From contig OU696587.1 of the NCBI GenBank assembly GCA_916048095.2, forward strand, positions 3,186,579-3,250,578: a stretch of 64,000 nucleotides of DNA. Direction: 5' to 3'. Positions 9,381 to 21,700 of this stretch are shown here, in pieces (within the stretch, counting starts at the first letter, position 1; the number at the start of each line of letters is the position of its first letter). The notes beneath the pieces are model-generated. The model made no database searches. It saw nothing but the letters and a program-made list of their open reading frames with translations, and was not told the origin of the DNA. Position numbers and translations under genes: made by a program. The DNA is from Sacculina carcini (lineage: Eukaryota; Arthropoda; Thecostraca; Sacculinidae).

Positions 9381-9770
9381 AAGTACAAAAATTAAAAAGA
9401 ATAAGAAAGCACAATTCCACACGATCACACCGCAACACAATGCACTAAATACTACTCTGTCTACCGAACACCACTCGAAACCACTGCACAAATACCACAC
9501 TCTCACTTCACCAGTAACGCACTGTCCAACATGCACGAGCGACCGTTGACTCAGGGCGGATACCACCCGCGCATGCATGCACTCATCGCTCGCGCTTGTG
9601 TGACGCAGCTACCTCCACGCGCGCATACAACAACGTACACAAAATCACACTCCCACGTACGTACACAAATACATATGCACGCATATACAATTATATATAG
9701 TACAAAATATAATACCTTGCAATATACACACAATAAACCCACCAATGCAGTAGACAATAAACATAATACA
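9381..9770 (-). repeat. Probable 3' LTR of LTR element B
   Basis: On the minus strand a polypurine tract (ATCAGGGGGATA, 9782-9771) directly follows the pol C-terminus and is followed by TGTATTATGTT, a plausible LTR start. The far end is uncertain. The segment TTCGAGTGGTGTT inside it also occurs in the 5' region of element A, near 16698, which supports related LTRs. Confidence 0.4.
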
Positions 9771-9784
9771 TATCCCCCTGATTC

Positions 9785-11106
9785 TAAGAATCACTGCCCG
9801 ATTAGAATTATACACAACATAATCATTGAACCGCGCCGGATGCTGATTCTGTCGCTGTGGTCGCGTGTGCTGCTGACCGCTACTCGCCGGATCAGTCCCG
9901 GCAGTCCTCTCATCGTACACCATGACGGCAGGCTCGCCGTCGTCCGCCAAGTCACCGCTCGCCTCGTCCAATCAGTTCGTGCCGCCACCGTTCTCCGCCA
10001 CCGTTCTCCGCCACCGTTCTCCGCCACCGTTCTCCGTCACCGCCCGTGGTCTGACATCACCCACGTGCCTGTTGATGCCATCGACGGCGACAACAAGGTC
10101 TGACACGGCATTTGTGACGGTACTCCTGCGACCGACAGCATCACACCGATCTCCGCGCTGCCTCACCCAGACAGGATCGCCGACCTCATAATCGCAGCCA
10201 CGAACAGATGTGCTGCGCTGTCGCGGGAGTTCGTCACGCATTCGCACTCTATATCGATACACACCATCAACAGGTCTGCGACCGGCGTCATCGCTTGGCG
10301 TCAAATTGTGCAGCATCACAGCCTCTCTCACACTGCACTGTTTCCTCGCCACAATGGTCTTGACAGTCCGATGCGATCTCTCCGCTATGCCGTTTCCTTT
10401 TGGGCGAAAAGCACACCGATAGCGAATGATCACACCCCAACGTTCCATCGCCCGCACTAAAGACTGTCCACGAAAAGACGTGTCGTTGTCCAGAAGTATC
10501 TCATTTGGGGGTTCACGCTCACTAAAAATATCATCGAAAATGTCCTCCACTTCATCGCTGCTGCGAGTGCGAACCTTGCGCCAGAGAGAAAACCTCGAAG
10601 GACCACAATCGATGACAGACACATACCAAAAATTACGCACATGCACAAAACCTGCTGCCAGTCGGTGCCAGTTTTGATTCACGCTCAGTTTCCCGTGTCT
10701 CCATTTCACCGCCGCCGGGCAAATCGAATTGCAGATATCACACGACCTCACAACATCTGCGACTTCCCGCTTGCTCACGTAAAGCTTTTTCCTCCGGAAA
10801 AAGTACCGCGTTCGGTGGATGCCCGGATGTCCGGCGTCGTGGTGAATCTGCCTGATGCGAGAACGCACGTCAGTCGGTTCAGCACCTGCGGCACTCACTG
10901 ATTTGTCCTGTTTCAACCAGTGACCAGGCACACGAGTCAGGCAATCTGCTTTATTCCTCTCTGACGCCACCTTCATTACTTCAACCGTCAGGTCGTACTC
11001 GTCCAACAATCCACCGATGATCTCTAGTCGGCGCTTGATCAGCAACTCACTACAGGCAGTGGTCCTGACACGCTCCTTTGCCGTTAGGAGTCCCCTGAGC
11101 CATGAT
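9785..11106 (-). pseudogene. LTR element B pol: RNase H end and integrase
   Basis: Read right to left. It starts inside RNase H (SWLRGLLTAKERVRTT, then NKADCLTRVPGHWL). An integrase follows with a zinc site (IHHDAGHPGIHR, then CDICNSIC) and the catalytic triad VSVIDCG (Asp), LLDNDTSFRG (Asp) and GNGIAERSHRTVK (Glu). The basic tail carries a short duplicated ENGGG segment and ends PARFNDYV near 9815 in a second frame. Integrase inserts retroelement cDNA into chromosomes. The 5' half of the element is absent. In its place is LINE sequence and then a different subfamily copy (element A). The two share the RNase H-end region at only moderate identity. A Ty3/gypsy-like order is inferred. Confidence 0.75.
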
Positions 11107-11165
11107 ATGCAATGATAAAGATATCAGATAATGCAATGATAATGATATCAGATGAGCAAATGATA
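11107..11165 (-). repeat. LINE 3' tail repeats
   Basis: On the minus strand a repeated string resembling ATTATCATTGCATTATCTGA lies between the LINE endonuclease remnant and element B RNase H. Its position and repetitive form fit a LINE 3' tail at an insertion site. Confidence 0.45.
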
Positions 11166-13180
11166 AGAATACACCAGGATCAAAGTTTCTATACGATCTG
11201 AATGAATGAAGAAACATACTAGATGATTTAGAAGGTAACGGAATATCAAATAGGCATAAGCTATGATCCGAAAATGAGCGTTCGGGAGGGAAAACTTCAA
11301 CTTTCGGTACAGCTAAGTCAGTGGAGAGAGTTGGCACAGGAAAAAGAAGCAGGTCAAGAATATGACCCGACGAATGAGTGGGGGTAGATATCGGAGAGCA
11401 AAGCGCATGAGAGTCAACGAAGGAACAAAACTGAGAGAAGTATGCATTAGAGGGAGGGAAGTTGAAGTCACCAACAATTAGATATCTATTTGAGAATAAT
11501 TTCGTCACAGATTCATGAAGATCAGAGAATTCATCAAAGAAGGCAGACGTAGTTCCTGGGTGATTTGTCGATAGACAACAATTATGCAGAATTTAGGACG
11601 AAAAGGTACGGACAATGCAAGGGCAATGAATTCAAAAGAAGAATAAGCAGATTTAAGATCAGGAATTAGCGAAAGGGACAGTGATTTTGCATAGATACAA
11701 CCAACACCACCGCCACAGGAGCAGATAAGGCTTGAACGAGACATGTGCAGAAAACCAAAACTACTAGGTATATGAGCAACAAAAGAAGAGATGTCGGTAT
11801 CAAAAAGCCAAGTTTCTGTTAGGCAAAGGATATCAATATTATGTGATGAACAGAGATGGGATCAATAGTGAGCTTTGTAACGGCAAGACCTCATATTTAA
11901 AAGAGCGAAGGAGAACTAGAGAACGAGTTCTGATAAAGAGAGGTGGCAGTGGGGGAGAAACAATGTGGCTGTGGTAGTCAAGCAGACACCGCCGAGGTGG
12001 CAGCAAGGGAATCAGTTGGAGACTGAGAAGGAGGAGCAGAAAGAGTCCGCTCACGAATGGATTTCTGTACGGCCAAAAGCGACGGACATTTTGGTGAAAA
12101 AGCCGGATGGTCAGCCGGGCGTCCATGATTGGAGCAGTTAATGCACCTCACCTTTGTTGTGTCTGGACATGCGGAAGACATGTGGGGACCAGCGCAGTGA
12201 CCACAAACCGCAGTTTTTACTGGGCAACGATCCATTTTGTGACCCAGTCTACTGCAGCACGAACAGCGGACAACCCAATCTCTGTCATACACGCGACAGC
12301 AGCATAAGTGTACATACAGGCGGTCGCCAGCAGCTCGGATCAGCTGGCGTACTTCCGGCGAGACTGACAGCACCGCATGGGAACAGCCCTGTCGCGGCTT
12401 TGTTATAAACAACACCTTCAAATCCGTGTCAGGCACATCCACGAGAAATTCATTTTTCATCCGAAGTGAGGCAGCAAGGTGAAAGGATGATCTCATGAAA
12501 GGATGGCGGAACGTTGACCAACGTGATTTTCGGAAGCAGCATTTTTGGTTTGTTGACAACCGACACCTCAAGCTCAGGGCTGCCATCCAATGATTTTGCC
12601 GCTTTTGCTGCCGCGTCCTTGGTAGCACATTTTATCACCATGCCACCGGATTTGGTGGCGCGCGCCTGCGTCACTGGGACAGTGGAGAGGGCCGACTGCA
12701 CTCGCTCGATCTTTACCGGCTCTTCACTCTTGCTCTTCAGCACAAGTGCGAATGAGGGGACGGTTGCCTGGCTGCGAACAGAAGCAGAGGCAGAGAGCGC
12801 TCCGGCAGGTGATGACTTACTGTTGTTTATGTCATCCAGCAGCGAAGTGCGGAATTCCGCCAGTCGGTTGGCGATGACCGCGGACACTTTGCCCTCAGTG
12901 AGGGGCGAGCGACGAAACGCACAGTACTCTGCCTTACACATTTGGCAGAGCCAGAAAAGTCGGTGTTTCCTGATGGCATTGAATGCCGGGTTGGTCAGCC
13001 CAGCGCACGATACATGGTGAGAAAGAGCACAACCCTCACACTCAATGTATGTCGATGAATCGATCGAGTCCCCACAGCGACAAACACGCTGGTTGACCGA
13101 GGCACACACGATCGCAAACAAGGTAAGATGGGTACACAGATAACAATAGAACGGAGCGAACCGAGGAACAACCACACACT
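11166..13180 (-). pseudogene. LINE 5' half: PHD/CCHC ORF1 and endonuclease, decayed
   Basis: Read right to left. A PHD-like zinc finger (CRCGDSIDSSTYIECEGC, then CQMCKAEYC) is at 13095-12920, in a frame open to about 12450. Next, in another frame, are three CCHC knuckles (CSCCSRLGHKMDRC, CGHCAGPHMSSAC and CINCSNHGRP). An endonuclease broken into several frames follows: CLTETWLF near 11830, SCGGGVGCIYAKS near 11710, LIVGDFNFPPSN near 11470 and RSFSDHSL near 11260. PHD plus CCHC ORF1 followed by endonuclease is seen in CR1/L2-type LINEs. The reverse transcriptase that should follow is missing; the sequence goes straight to a tail-like repeat. Frameshifts between segments make it inactive. Confidence 0.7.
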
Positions 13181-13307
13181 AGGAAGGCAGGAACACGAAT
13201 TGAGCAGATCACACATACAGAGCAGATCACACATGAAAAAGGCAACCCAATTAGAGAAAAATATATTCAACAGTAAGAACATGACAAGAGCAGAGTAAAC
13301 CATGAAA
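13181..13307 (-). other. Junction between LINE 3' fragment and LINE 5' fragment
   Basis: Contains a direct repeat GAGCAGATCACACAT (about 13202 and 13217). It is presumably the 3' UTR of the upstream fragment and the 5' UTR of the next. Confidence 0.4.
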
Positions 13308-14011
13308 TCATACCGTAGCATAGGGAGTGAGAGTATGTGAGGAGGGATCAAACGACAAGTTGAACAAGTAATCGAGAAGAGATGAACGGAAAGAACTAAA
13401 GGAAGGAGCACGAACAATAGTAGCAGGAAGAGAGTTGAACAAACGAGGAGCAAAAAAAGAAAACGAAAACGATTTAGCGGACCAAGTTGATTCGTTGAGA
13501 GCACGGGAGCAGACGAGAGGGCGGGAATATGCAGAAGATACAGTGAGGAGACCAGAAAGATATGAAGGTTGAAGGGGGTCACGAATAAGCTTATATACAA
13601 TACAACAAATAAGAAAATTTATACGAGGAATGAATACAGAAATTGGGAAGTATGACGACAGGGAGTAGGAGAAAGAAAACGACATGAAGAATTAATCACA
13701 CACTGAAGAACACGCAAAGAGTAATGAGGAACATGAAAATCTAAAGAGCAGCAGTAATGAATGCGAGAGAAAATAAGAGTGACAACAAGCTTAATGGCAG
13801 AAGGACGATCTAGAAACGGACTTATTGGATACAGAGAGCCTAGGAACAATCGACAGGTCCTGGCCACAGATATAATGTTATTGGAAAACGAAAGAGAAGA
13901 ATCAAATATAACACCAAGGTCACGCTCAGAGTCAGAAACAGGGAACGGAAGTCTGGGAGGAGGAATTCCAGGAGGATGGAAAACAATGAACTCAGATTTA
14001 GGAGAAGGCAC
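13308..14011 (-). pseudogene. LINE reverse transcriptase C-terminal fragment
   Basis: Read right to left: SDSERDLGVIFDSSLSFSNN (the post-catalytic thumb motif), then IHYCCSLDF. After a frame change near 13640 come LICCIVYKLI and FSFFAPRLFNSLPATI, the usual C-terminal signature of CR1/L2/Jockey-type RTs. The catalytic YADD is absent, so the fragment is 5'-truncated. Ser/Pro/Phe/Leu-rich composition resembles the 5' LINE fragment downstream, so both may be one family in permuted order. Confidence 0.7.
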
Positions 14012-15690
14012 CTAGAAGAAGATTGATAACGTCCTTTGATTCCTTTGATAACGTCTTGCTGTACGCCAGCTGCACATATTGCCCGACGAAGCCACGATAA
14101 TGGTACGCGAGTCAGCGCGTCCGCACGATTCTTGTGCGATTCCACTTTATGTACGCGTAATGTAAGTTGGTACTCTTCAATTAAGCTCTTCACTATTTCC
14201 AGTCGCCTCAAGATGCTCAGACGTTGCGGCTGTTCTAATTCGCTCTCGTCTCGTTAACATTCCGGTGAGCCAAGAACGCACAGTAGCAGAGTCCGAATAC
14301 AGGTCGACTTCACGAAATGCTAGCTTCACCGCCATCCCTAAGCCTTTGACAACTGAATCTAGCTCTCCGATATTTATGTGGTGGATGTCCTTTCTCAGCC
14401 AGCAGCCATCCTCGATGACATCGCCATCCACTTTTACCACTGCTCCAATGGCCAGATCACTTGAGTCCACCCAAACATTGGCCGCTTCACCTTTGATGGT
14501 CCATGTGCCCTTCACAGGATCGTCCCGTTCCATACGCTCCGACACCTCGCGAGCGCAACGATTCGACTCCTCTCGAATCTCGTCATCCCACCCTTTAGAA
14601 AGTCCAGTTGCAAGTCTCTTGATATACGACGCTGATACTCGTAGCCAGCCGGCCACGGGATAATGCGAGACCAGCTTGGTACACCACGAAAAAATGTTTC
14701 GGCGATTCTGATCGCTGGAGAATTCGCTCAATGCATTGTCTCTCTTCCACCGAAGGATGCCGCCACACGTGAAGCCCCAGTACGCGAGTACCGTCGGGAA
14801 ATTGCTGCACATCTTTACTCTCCAATCCGTAATTTCTCAAGTGTTGTTTAACCGCGTCGGGTGAGACCACGTCACCGTCAACCACCATGTCGTCGACGTA
14901 TGCTGAAGTGCCTCTTTCAACTGTTTTGTCTAAGGACAATACCCTGCCAACTATCGCCTGCATAATCATAGGCGCCGAGTTGAGGCCAAATCCCAGGCCC
15001 GTTAGACAATACAGCACGCCCTCGTACAACACAGTTTGGAAAGGCCACAAGGATTTGTCGACGGCAACTTGCAAGTACGCTTTAGTCAAGTCCATGATGA
15101 ACAGATTGTCACCTTTTCTCGTCCAACTCTTCAACTTATCCTGACACACGTCTGCTTCCGCCGTATATGAGTCAATGTATTGATTAAGTTCGCGGAAGTC
15201 GAGAACTGGCCGCACTTTCTCTTTGTTCTTCTGTCGGACAGCCATGAGAGGTATCAGACAACGAGCCCGTCCGTGTTCTTCCTCATCATACGGAACCAGC
15301 CTCCCATTACGTATCCACAGCTGAACCTCTTTGTTGAAGGACTCGCGCGACTCGTTCGTCACATTGTACTGCGCGATGCGATTGCGAAAAGTATCTGGTT
15401 CTTTGTCGTCACGCCACCTCCATTTGCACATCCATCTCTTGATTTGTGGGTTGAACTCTATGACATGTCCCGGTTTTTCTTCTCGAAGCATCTGAGCTGC
15501 AGCACAGCACTGTTCATCAACATTATCCTCACCCAGCGTCACTTCACCATCTACTACTCGAACACCACCCATCGCATTGATGGCACTCATCCCCAGCACG
15601 GCATCAAAACCAAGCGGTTTCTCGTGTACGACCAGCATATTCACTGTCAGAACAATGCAGCAGCTACATCCCGTATCCATGAGCACTGAA
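14012..15690 (-). pseudogene. LTR element A pol: protease, reverse transcriptase, RNase H
   Basis: Read right to left. An aspartic protease (MDTGCSCCIV) is near 15675. The reverse transcriptase follows: VRPVLDFRELNQYIDSY, FIMDLTKAYLQVAVD, CLTGLGFGLNSAPM and the catalytic box SAYVDDMVV. After frame changes near 14800-14600 comes RNase H with Asp in VWVDSSDLAIG, Glu in NIGELDS and Asp in DLYSDSATV, ending NRADALTRVPLSWL. The element copies its RNA into DNA in cytoplasmic particles. It stops near 14030 beside a short direct repeat (TTGATAACGTC twice), where LINE sequence begins. Integrase is absent. It is defective by frameshift and truncation. Confidence 0.8.
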
Positions 15691-15793
15691 TATTCGCGAT
15701 TGTCTATTTAAACGCGTGTTGACGGAAGCACTTTATTTACATACGCGGAGAAAGCACCGGCGCCGATGTACTCTCTCCTCTGGCGCTTCCCGG

Positions 15794-16477
15794 TCAATCA
15801 CGAGACATGTGGCCTACCTTGGAGCATTTGAAGCACGATCTTGGGCATTGTCTGCTGAAATGACCCACTTCATTGCACGTATAACATTTGTTCCCAGTCC
15901 TAGATGCGGTCGACATTCGTGCAGCAAAATAGCTATCATCCCTTGACTGATTCATTGCTCCTTCTTTGCGTTGCAGGGCCATCCGCGCTCTAACCACGAC
16001 GTCGTTTAGAGTGAGCTTATCGGCGGCTGCACCGGTTCGAATCATTGTCGCTATATCGCTCTGTAATCGCTCTGTGATCTGTAATCAAAGCACACTCGGC
16101 AACTAAGGCACACTCAAACAATTCATCACTGACCCCGCCGAAAGAGTCTGCCAACACTTTCAAACTGGACAGAAATACATCTACCGATTCACCTGTGTTC
16201 ATTCGACGATTTCTGAAGCGCTCTAACGCCAAGTATTCATCTATGCCAGGAGCACCATACAGCGCGGCTCGAGTCCGTTTAACACTTCGCCGATCTTCAG
16301 CCGATAAATGCGACCCACGTGGAATGCACCCTTGGTCAGTCGTAGGGGCACCACGCTCATGACTGGTACACACTTCAACTCACACAGCATCACCGCCCGA
16401 TTCCACCACTCTACGACATCGCCGGTGCCGTCAAACTCTGGCACGAGCCGGACATCGAAACTGCCTGCTGGTGACAC
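15794..16477 (-). pseudogene. LTR element A gag, frameshifted
   Basis: Read right to left. It starts MSPAGSFDVRLVPEFDGTG at 16477, changes frame near 16300, continues LALERFRNRRMNTGESVDVF and ends with two zinc knuckles (CYTCNEVGHFSRQC and CFKCSKVGHMSRD) near 15800. These are the RNA-binding fingers of a gag nucleocapsid. Interruptions near 16300 and 16045 suggest decay. It lies directly upstream of the pol remnant in the same orientation. Confidence 0.65.
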
Positions 16478-16850
16478 TGCTGCGCGATATCCGCATTGGT
16501 CGCAGATACTGCTTCTTGGGGCGAAAACATTCCGGCTATGCGGATGACGCGTGGCCGGTTAGCTTGTTAATGGCGCGAACGCAAATGAACAATGTTTTAA
16601 ATGCAGGAAACAAACTAACGTGTAAGCACTCGATGGGCCGCAGAACTCACGTTCAATACACCTCGCCCGTACACGCAATCACATACACACAAACACCACT
16701 CGAACGTACCTTCCCGTCCGCTTCTCACAACGATTCTGATCACCACACGCACTGCAACCGACGAGCCAGTCTCCCGCCTCGCAATCTCCGCCAATAGGAG
16801 CATAGCTCACCTCTTACGTCACTCGCGCGATCACAGCGACACTCGGCCAA
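16478..16850 (-). repeat. Probable 5' LTR and leader of element A
   Basis: On the minus strand the element would begin TGTTGGCCGAGTG at 16849, immediately beside family X terminal-repeat sequence. The gag start is at 16477. No clear primer-binding site could be placed, so the LTR end is unknown. Confidence 0.35.
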
Positions 16851-17456
16851 CACCACCTAGATCAACGCCACCTATATACAGGCCCTTCCACGAAAGTATG
16901 ACGTCATCATCACGTCACACTGCGCGGACCAGTTTTTCAGCTGTCAGCATGGCAGTTGCATGGTAGCAAGCGCAAGTGGTTAGTGCTCTCGTGTGTTTAG
17001 TGTTTTATCGCGTGCTATTCTTGGCGATAATTGACGTGTATAGTGATTTTCACTTCAGTGTGGTTTAGAGTGACGTGCGAATTTGTCAGATTTCGTGTCA
17101 AGTGTGATTTGCGCTGCCATTTTGTTATCCTCACTCGGATGATTCTGCATGCCATCATTCTGGACATTTTGCTGCGGTCAGAGGTTTGGTTTCGTTCCTA
17201 GGCTCATTAAAATATGTACATCTGCTCGTTTCTCATGAGGTCTTTGCTTCGTTTAACATTTCTTATCAAAGTAGTTATATATTTGCGTACCATAATACTT
17301 ATAAATCAACAGAGGTGGGCACTGTTTAGGTGTGTAGCTGCTAGTGTTTCGCTCTTAGTCGAAATTGATTGTTTAAATTGTGGTCACTGATCTTGAGATA
17401 TTTATATTATTGGTGTTTAAACTCATTAGCGACAATATATCACACATATCACTTCA

Positions 17457-17530
17457 GCTCTCGGGTAGTGGCTAAGGCGCTGAAATCATGTGTCAGAGGC
17501 TCGCGGTTCGAATCTTGGCCCGCGTGCGAA
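17457..17530 (+). ncRNA. tRNA-like (SINE-type) RNA polymerase III promoter
   Basis: An A-box-like string, GTAGTGGCTAAGGCGC, lies near 17465. About 35 bases downstream is a strong B box (GGTTCGAATCTT, near 17506). Between them is an anticodon-arm-like CTGAAATCATGTGTCAG. The stems pair poorly, so this is not a functional tRNA. A tRNA-derived SINE head is the best reading. Confidence 0.5.
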
Positions 17531-18595
17531 TTTTACTATCCGCTTGAGTTTACTGGGAGGTTGCACTGTAGATTGGTTCATTGCGAGACGTGTCTTATAA
17601 TCAAAATCCGGTTCACGCTTAAAACAACAATTAATATTAATCAAAATAAATCATTTCAGCAGTTACTTCAGCTAATATGAAAGGTTTATTTCATCACAGA
17701 GCTATTGATATTTTCTTGTTTGTGTTCATTATATGTTATTAGGAAATTCCTGGAGCTGGTTCCAAGGTGCAAATGGAATTTCGACTGATAGTCTAAATTC
17801 AGCATGTTCTCATTCCCAGAAAAGCAAGAACTACTATAAAGCGTAACATGAAAATATCCAAACACACCGGATCATCTTCAATCATATTAACATCATAGAG
17901 ATTGTGTGAATCACGCTTGAATCAGGTATTATTTCAAATTGTTTGTGCTTTATGGAGAATAGACACAAAATCCAGTGTAGTCATGCTCGAATTTCTTGAG
18001 CATTGTACGGTTTGTCGCTCAAAGCTGTTCGTCCGTCGAGTATTGAAGGACAACATATTAAACTTGTGCTGAATGATGGGAATGATTTCGCGTTGTTGGC
18101 TCTAAGATCATTGGGTGCTACAAATAATCCTGATTTATCTTAAGATACTGCTCATTTTATTTTAATAATATTGCGTTGGTGGACTATTCGTAATGTAATG
18201 ACACCGTATAATTCTCCAGGTTGAGAAATGTTTATTCGATGACTGATTCAGCTATGGATGACAGGTCTTTGTTTTTAGAGCATTTCATGAGATGGCTGGA
18301 TTGATGGATGTTAGACGGGAATATGTTCAGTTTGACTAGAGACATTTTGGCTCTGTATCACACAACATATGCGCTCTGTGACATCACGAAGTATTTTGTG
18401 AAGGATTTGTGATTGCACATTATCAAATCGAATAATATTTATTTATATTGATTTCATCAGGCAATATTGATTTAATGACATCATGCACTATTGACTTGAA
18501 ACATTTTACGTGTTCTGCGGAATATTTTCGTGATATTTCAAAGATATTGCTGAACGTCATCATCTTTCGTATATGTGACGCTGGTATTTCATATT

Positions 18596-18600
18596 CCCAT
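18596..18600. repeat. Target-site duplication CCCAT
   Basis: The same five bases follow the right LTR at 23329-23333. Confidence 0.9.
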
Positions 18601-18776
18601 TGTACGATATATTATAGCACTCAACACAACAATAACAATAACAATACAACAACAATAGAATGATACAACGCCACGACACACACACCACCACTGCTGTACA
18701 CACACTGGCTGACGGCCGTTAGCGTCACCCACGCCCAATACCCTCGCGCCCTCTGGCGGTGTAGGCACACACTACA
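18601..18776 (-). repeat. 3' LTR of the young LTR element
   Basis: 176 bp. A polypurine tract (GAAGGGGAGA on the minus strand, 18786-18777) lies directly beside it and primes plus-strand DNA synthesis. Confidence 0.93.
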
Positions 18777-18784
18777 TCTCCCCT

Positions 18785-21700
18785 TCAAGTGGTGGAGGGG
18801 GCGCTGTCGGCTCTGCAGACGTAATCGCTCAGATGCGACGGTGGTCTGCGTGTTCGGGCGCTCCGGCGGAATTGCGGGGTTCGTGAGGCCTCCGATGTAC
18901 CGCCCACATTCTCCCCCGGCGGCGGCGGCGGTGATGCGGGTCTGCTTCTGGTCTCCTGCGACGGTAGCGGCGCCGTGCCAACAGATGGCGGCGACTGCAC
19001 TTCGAGCGGCGGCTGTACCACGGGCGAGGGTGTGTTGGCTGCTGGTCGCAGGTGTCTACGGTTGCGCCAGTAGAGACCGCCGTGAGGCAGGCGCACAGCG
19101 TACTGGCGTCGACGGCCAGTCATGGCGACCACGCCAGTCCGGTCCCAGCGACCGGATGTCGGGTCCTGGAGAGCCACCGTAGTGCCGGGCCGCAACGGCG
19201 GCAACACCTTAGCCGACCGGTTGTATTGGGCGACCTGCTTGTTGTGTAAGCTCGCCGCTCGCCGGTCGCACTCAGCGGTGGGCGGCTGCCACTCCGGCAG
19301 AAACGAGCGTGGATGCGTGGGAACGGTGGACGACACGGGGTGGCCGTACAAAAGCTGCGCGGGGGAGCGACCATCGGCACCCGGCGCGTTGCACTGCTCC
19401 AACAGACCGGCGACAAAGGCGTCTGTGTCGATGTTCCCGTCGTGCGCCGCCTTCTGAATGAGCCGCTTCACCCGTTTCACGGCGGACTCAGCGTGCCCAT
19501 TAGAAGACGGGAAGTGCGGACTGGAGACACGATGGCGTATGTGCCAAAGTCGCAGAAATTCGGCCGTGTGGCGCGCCGTGAACTGTGGACCGCCGTCTGA
19601 CGACAGTATGGTCGGAACCCCCGTCATGGCGAACACATGTCGTAGCATCTTCACCAGCTGATGAGCCGAGGTGTCACGGCCACAGTCGAACACCAGTGGC
19701 CAGTTGGAGAACCGGTCCGCGTACACGAGGTAGGTCTTCCCTGCGTGTTGGAAAAAATCCGCGGACACCGATTCGAAAGGACGTGTCGGGTGCGGTTCCG
19801 TCAGGTATGGCTCTTTTTGCTGGCTGTCTTTGTACTGCAGACATTTTCGGCACGATGCTACGGCAGTGGCGATTTCGTTGTTCAGGCCCGACCAGAAGAC
19901 AGTCTGCCGTGCGCGTTGCACAGTCCTGGCCTGCCCCTGGTGACCGTCGTGGAGCCGACGGAGGGTGTCCTTCCGCAAACACCTAGGCACAAGCAGGCGG
20001 CAGCCGACCAGGATCAGCCCATTGTCCGCAGTGAGCTGGTCGCGCACGCCCCAGAATGGGTGGAGACTGGCGGGCAGCAGATGTTTGTGCTGAGGGAAAC
20101 CGCCCAGCACGTACGTCATCAATTGGCGACACTCATCGTCGGCCAGAGACGCAGCTCGCACCGCCTCCAGGGTGGTGTCAATCGGTGACGTGCGATGACC
20201 CAGGTCGTCTGCGTCTGTGTACGCGTCCAGCGTCTGGACGAAGAATCCAGACGAGCACTCGTCAACGTCAGCGTCAGCATCAGCAGGCTGGGAATGTGCG
20301 CGCGACAGAGCGTCGGCGATGTTGTGCTTTGCACCCGGTCTCCAGCTAGCGACAAAAGTCAGGTGCAGCAGACGCTGTCGCATACGCTGCAGGCGCGGGT
20401 TGGAGATGTCTCCGAGTGCCTTCTCGTTCAGTATCGGAACGAGAGGCTTGTGATCGGTGACCACACTGAACGTGGGGAGGCCAGCCAGATACTGGTGGCA
20501 TTTCTGACATGCCCACACAACTGCCAGCATCTCCAACTCACACACAGCATACCTGCTTTCGGTGTCGGACACAAATCGCGACCCACACTGGATCAGCTGC
20601 CAACAGCCTTGATCATCCCGCTGGCGAAGAACGAATCCGAGACCTTTCTCACGTGCTGCATCCGTCTCCAGCATTGTGGGCCGCGTTGGGTCGAAGTGAC
20701 CAAGCACAGGAGGGCTGGCCAACGCGCGCTTGACCGCCGTGAAAGCCGCATCGTGCTGTGTTGTCCACTGCCACTCAACGCCTTTGCGAAGCAGCTGGCG
20801 CAGGGGCTCAGCAGCGGAGGCGATGGAGTCCGAGAAGTCACCGAACTGGTTCGCCAAACCGAGAAAGGACCGCAGGGATGTAAGGTCCGTCGGTGCGGGA
20901 AATTCTGCGAGGGCTCGAATTTTCTTGTGGTCGACGGTGAATCCAGAGGCGTTGATGTGGAATCCACAGAAATTGGCGGAAGTGGCGGCGAACATAAATT
21001 TTTGCAGGTTCAACGTAACGCCGGCGTCGTCGAAGCGTTGTAGCAGCTGCCAGACTCGCTGCAGATGCTCGTCGTAGCTGGCGGTATACACCAGCACGTC
21101 GTCCACGATCTTGCAGGAGTCGGGTAGGCCAGACAAGGCGACGTCGCCGCGTCGGTTGAACTCGTCGCCGCTGGAGACCAGGCCCATAGGCGCGCGACAG
21201 AACCTGAATCGGCCCCACGGGGTGATGAAGTTGGTGAGGTCTCGGTGCTCGCGCCGCAAGGACACCTGAAAGTACCCTTGTAATGCGTCCACCTGGGTGA
21301 ACCACCGATTGCCGAGGCCCATACTGCTGACAGCCTCCACAGGCGAGCGAACCGGATGTGTAGGCCGGCGAACGAAGCGGTTGAGGCGTATGAAGTCCAC
21401 CGTGAGCCGACAGCCGTTTGGCGTGCCGTCTGCCTTGCGCTTGCCGACAACGACGATGGGTGAGCACCAATCTGTCGGGTGGGAGACCGGCTCGATTACG
21501 CCCTGCTGCTGAAGCAGCTCCAGCTGCTGTTGTGCCTGGGCGCGATGACAGAACGGCACGGAGCGGGGAGCCGTCACGTTGTACGGCACCGCGTCATCGC
21601 GCAGATCGATCCGCATTGCCCCGCCTTTCATCTCCCGGAGAGGACCGTCCGTGGAGAACACACGAGGGAAGGCCGCTATAAGCTGCTCGCTGTGCGCACG

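Noticed and set aside
9531..10103. 190-codon plus-strand frame
   Set aside because: Overlaps the LTR and integrase tail of element B in antisense; composition is His/Thr low complexity from CA-rich DNA.
12514..13020. Plus-strand 168-codon frame
   Set aside because: Lies opposite the PHD/CCHC LINE ORF1 and has no recognisable domain.
17369..17680. 103-codon plus-strand frame in family X member I
   Set aside because: It spans the tRNA-like segment and shows no protein features; better explained as non-coding.
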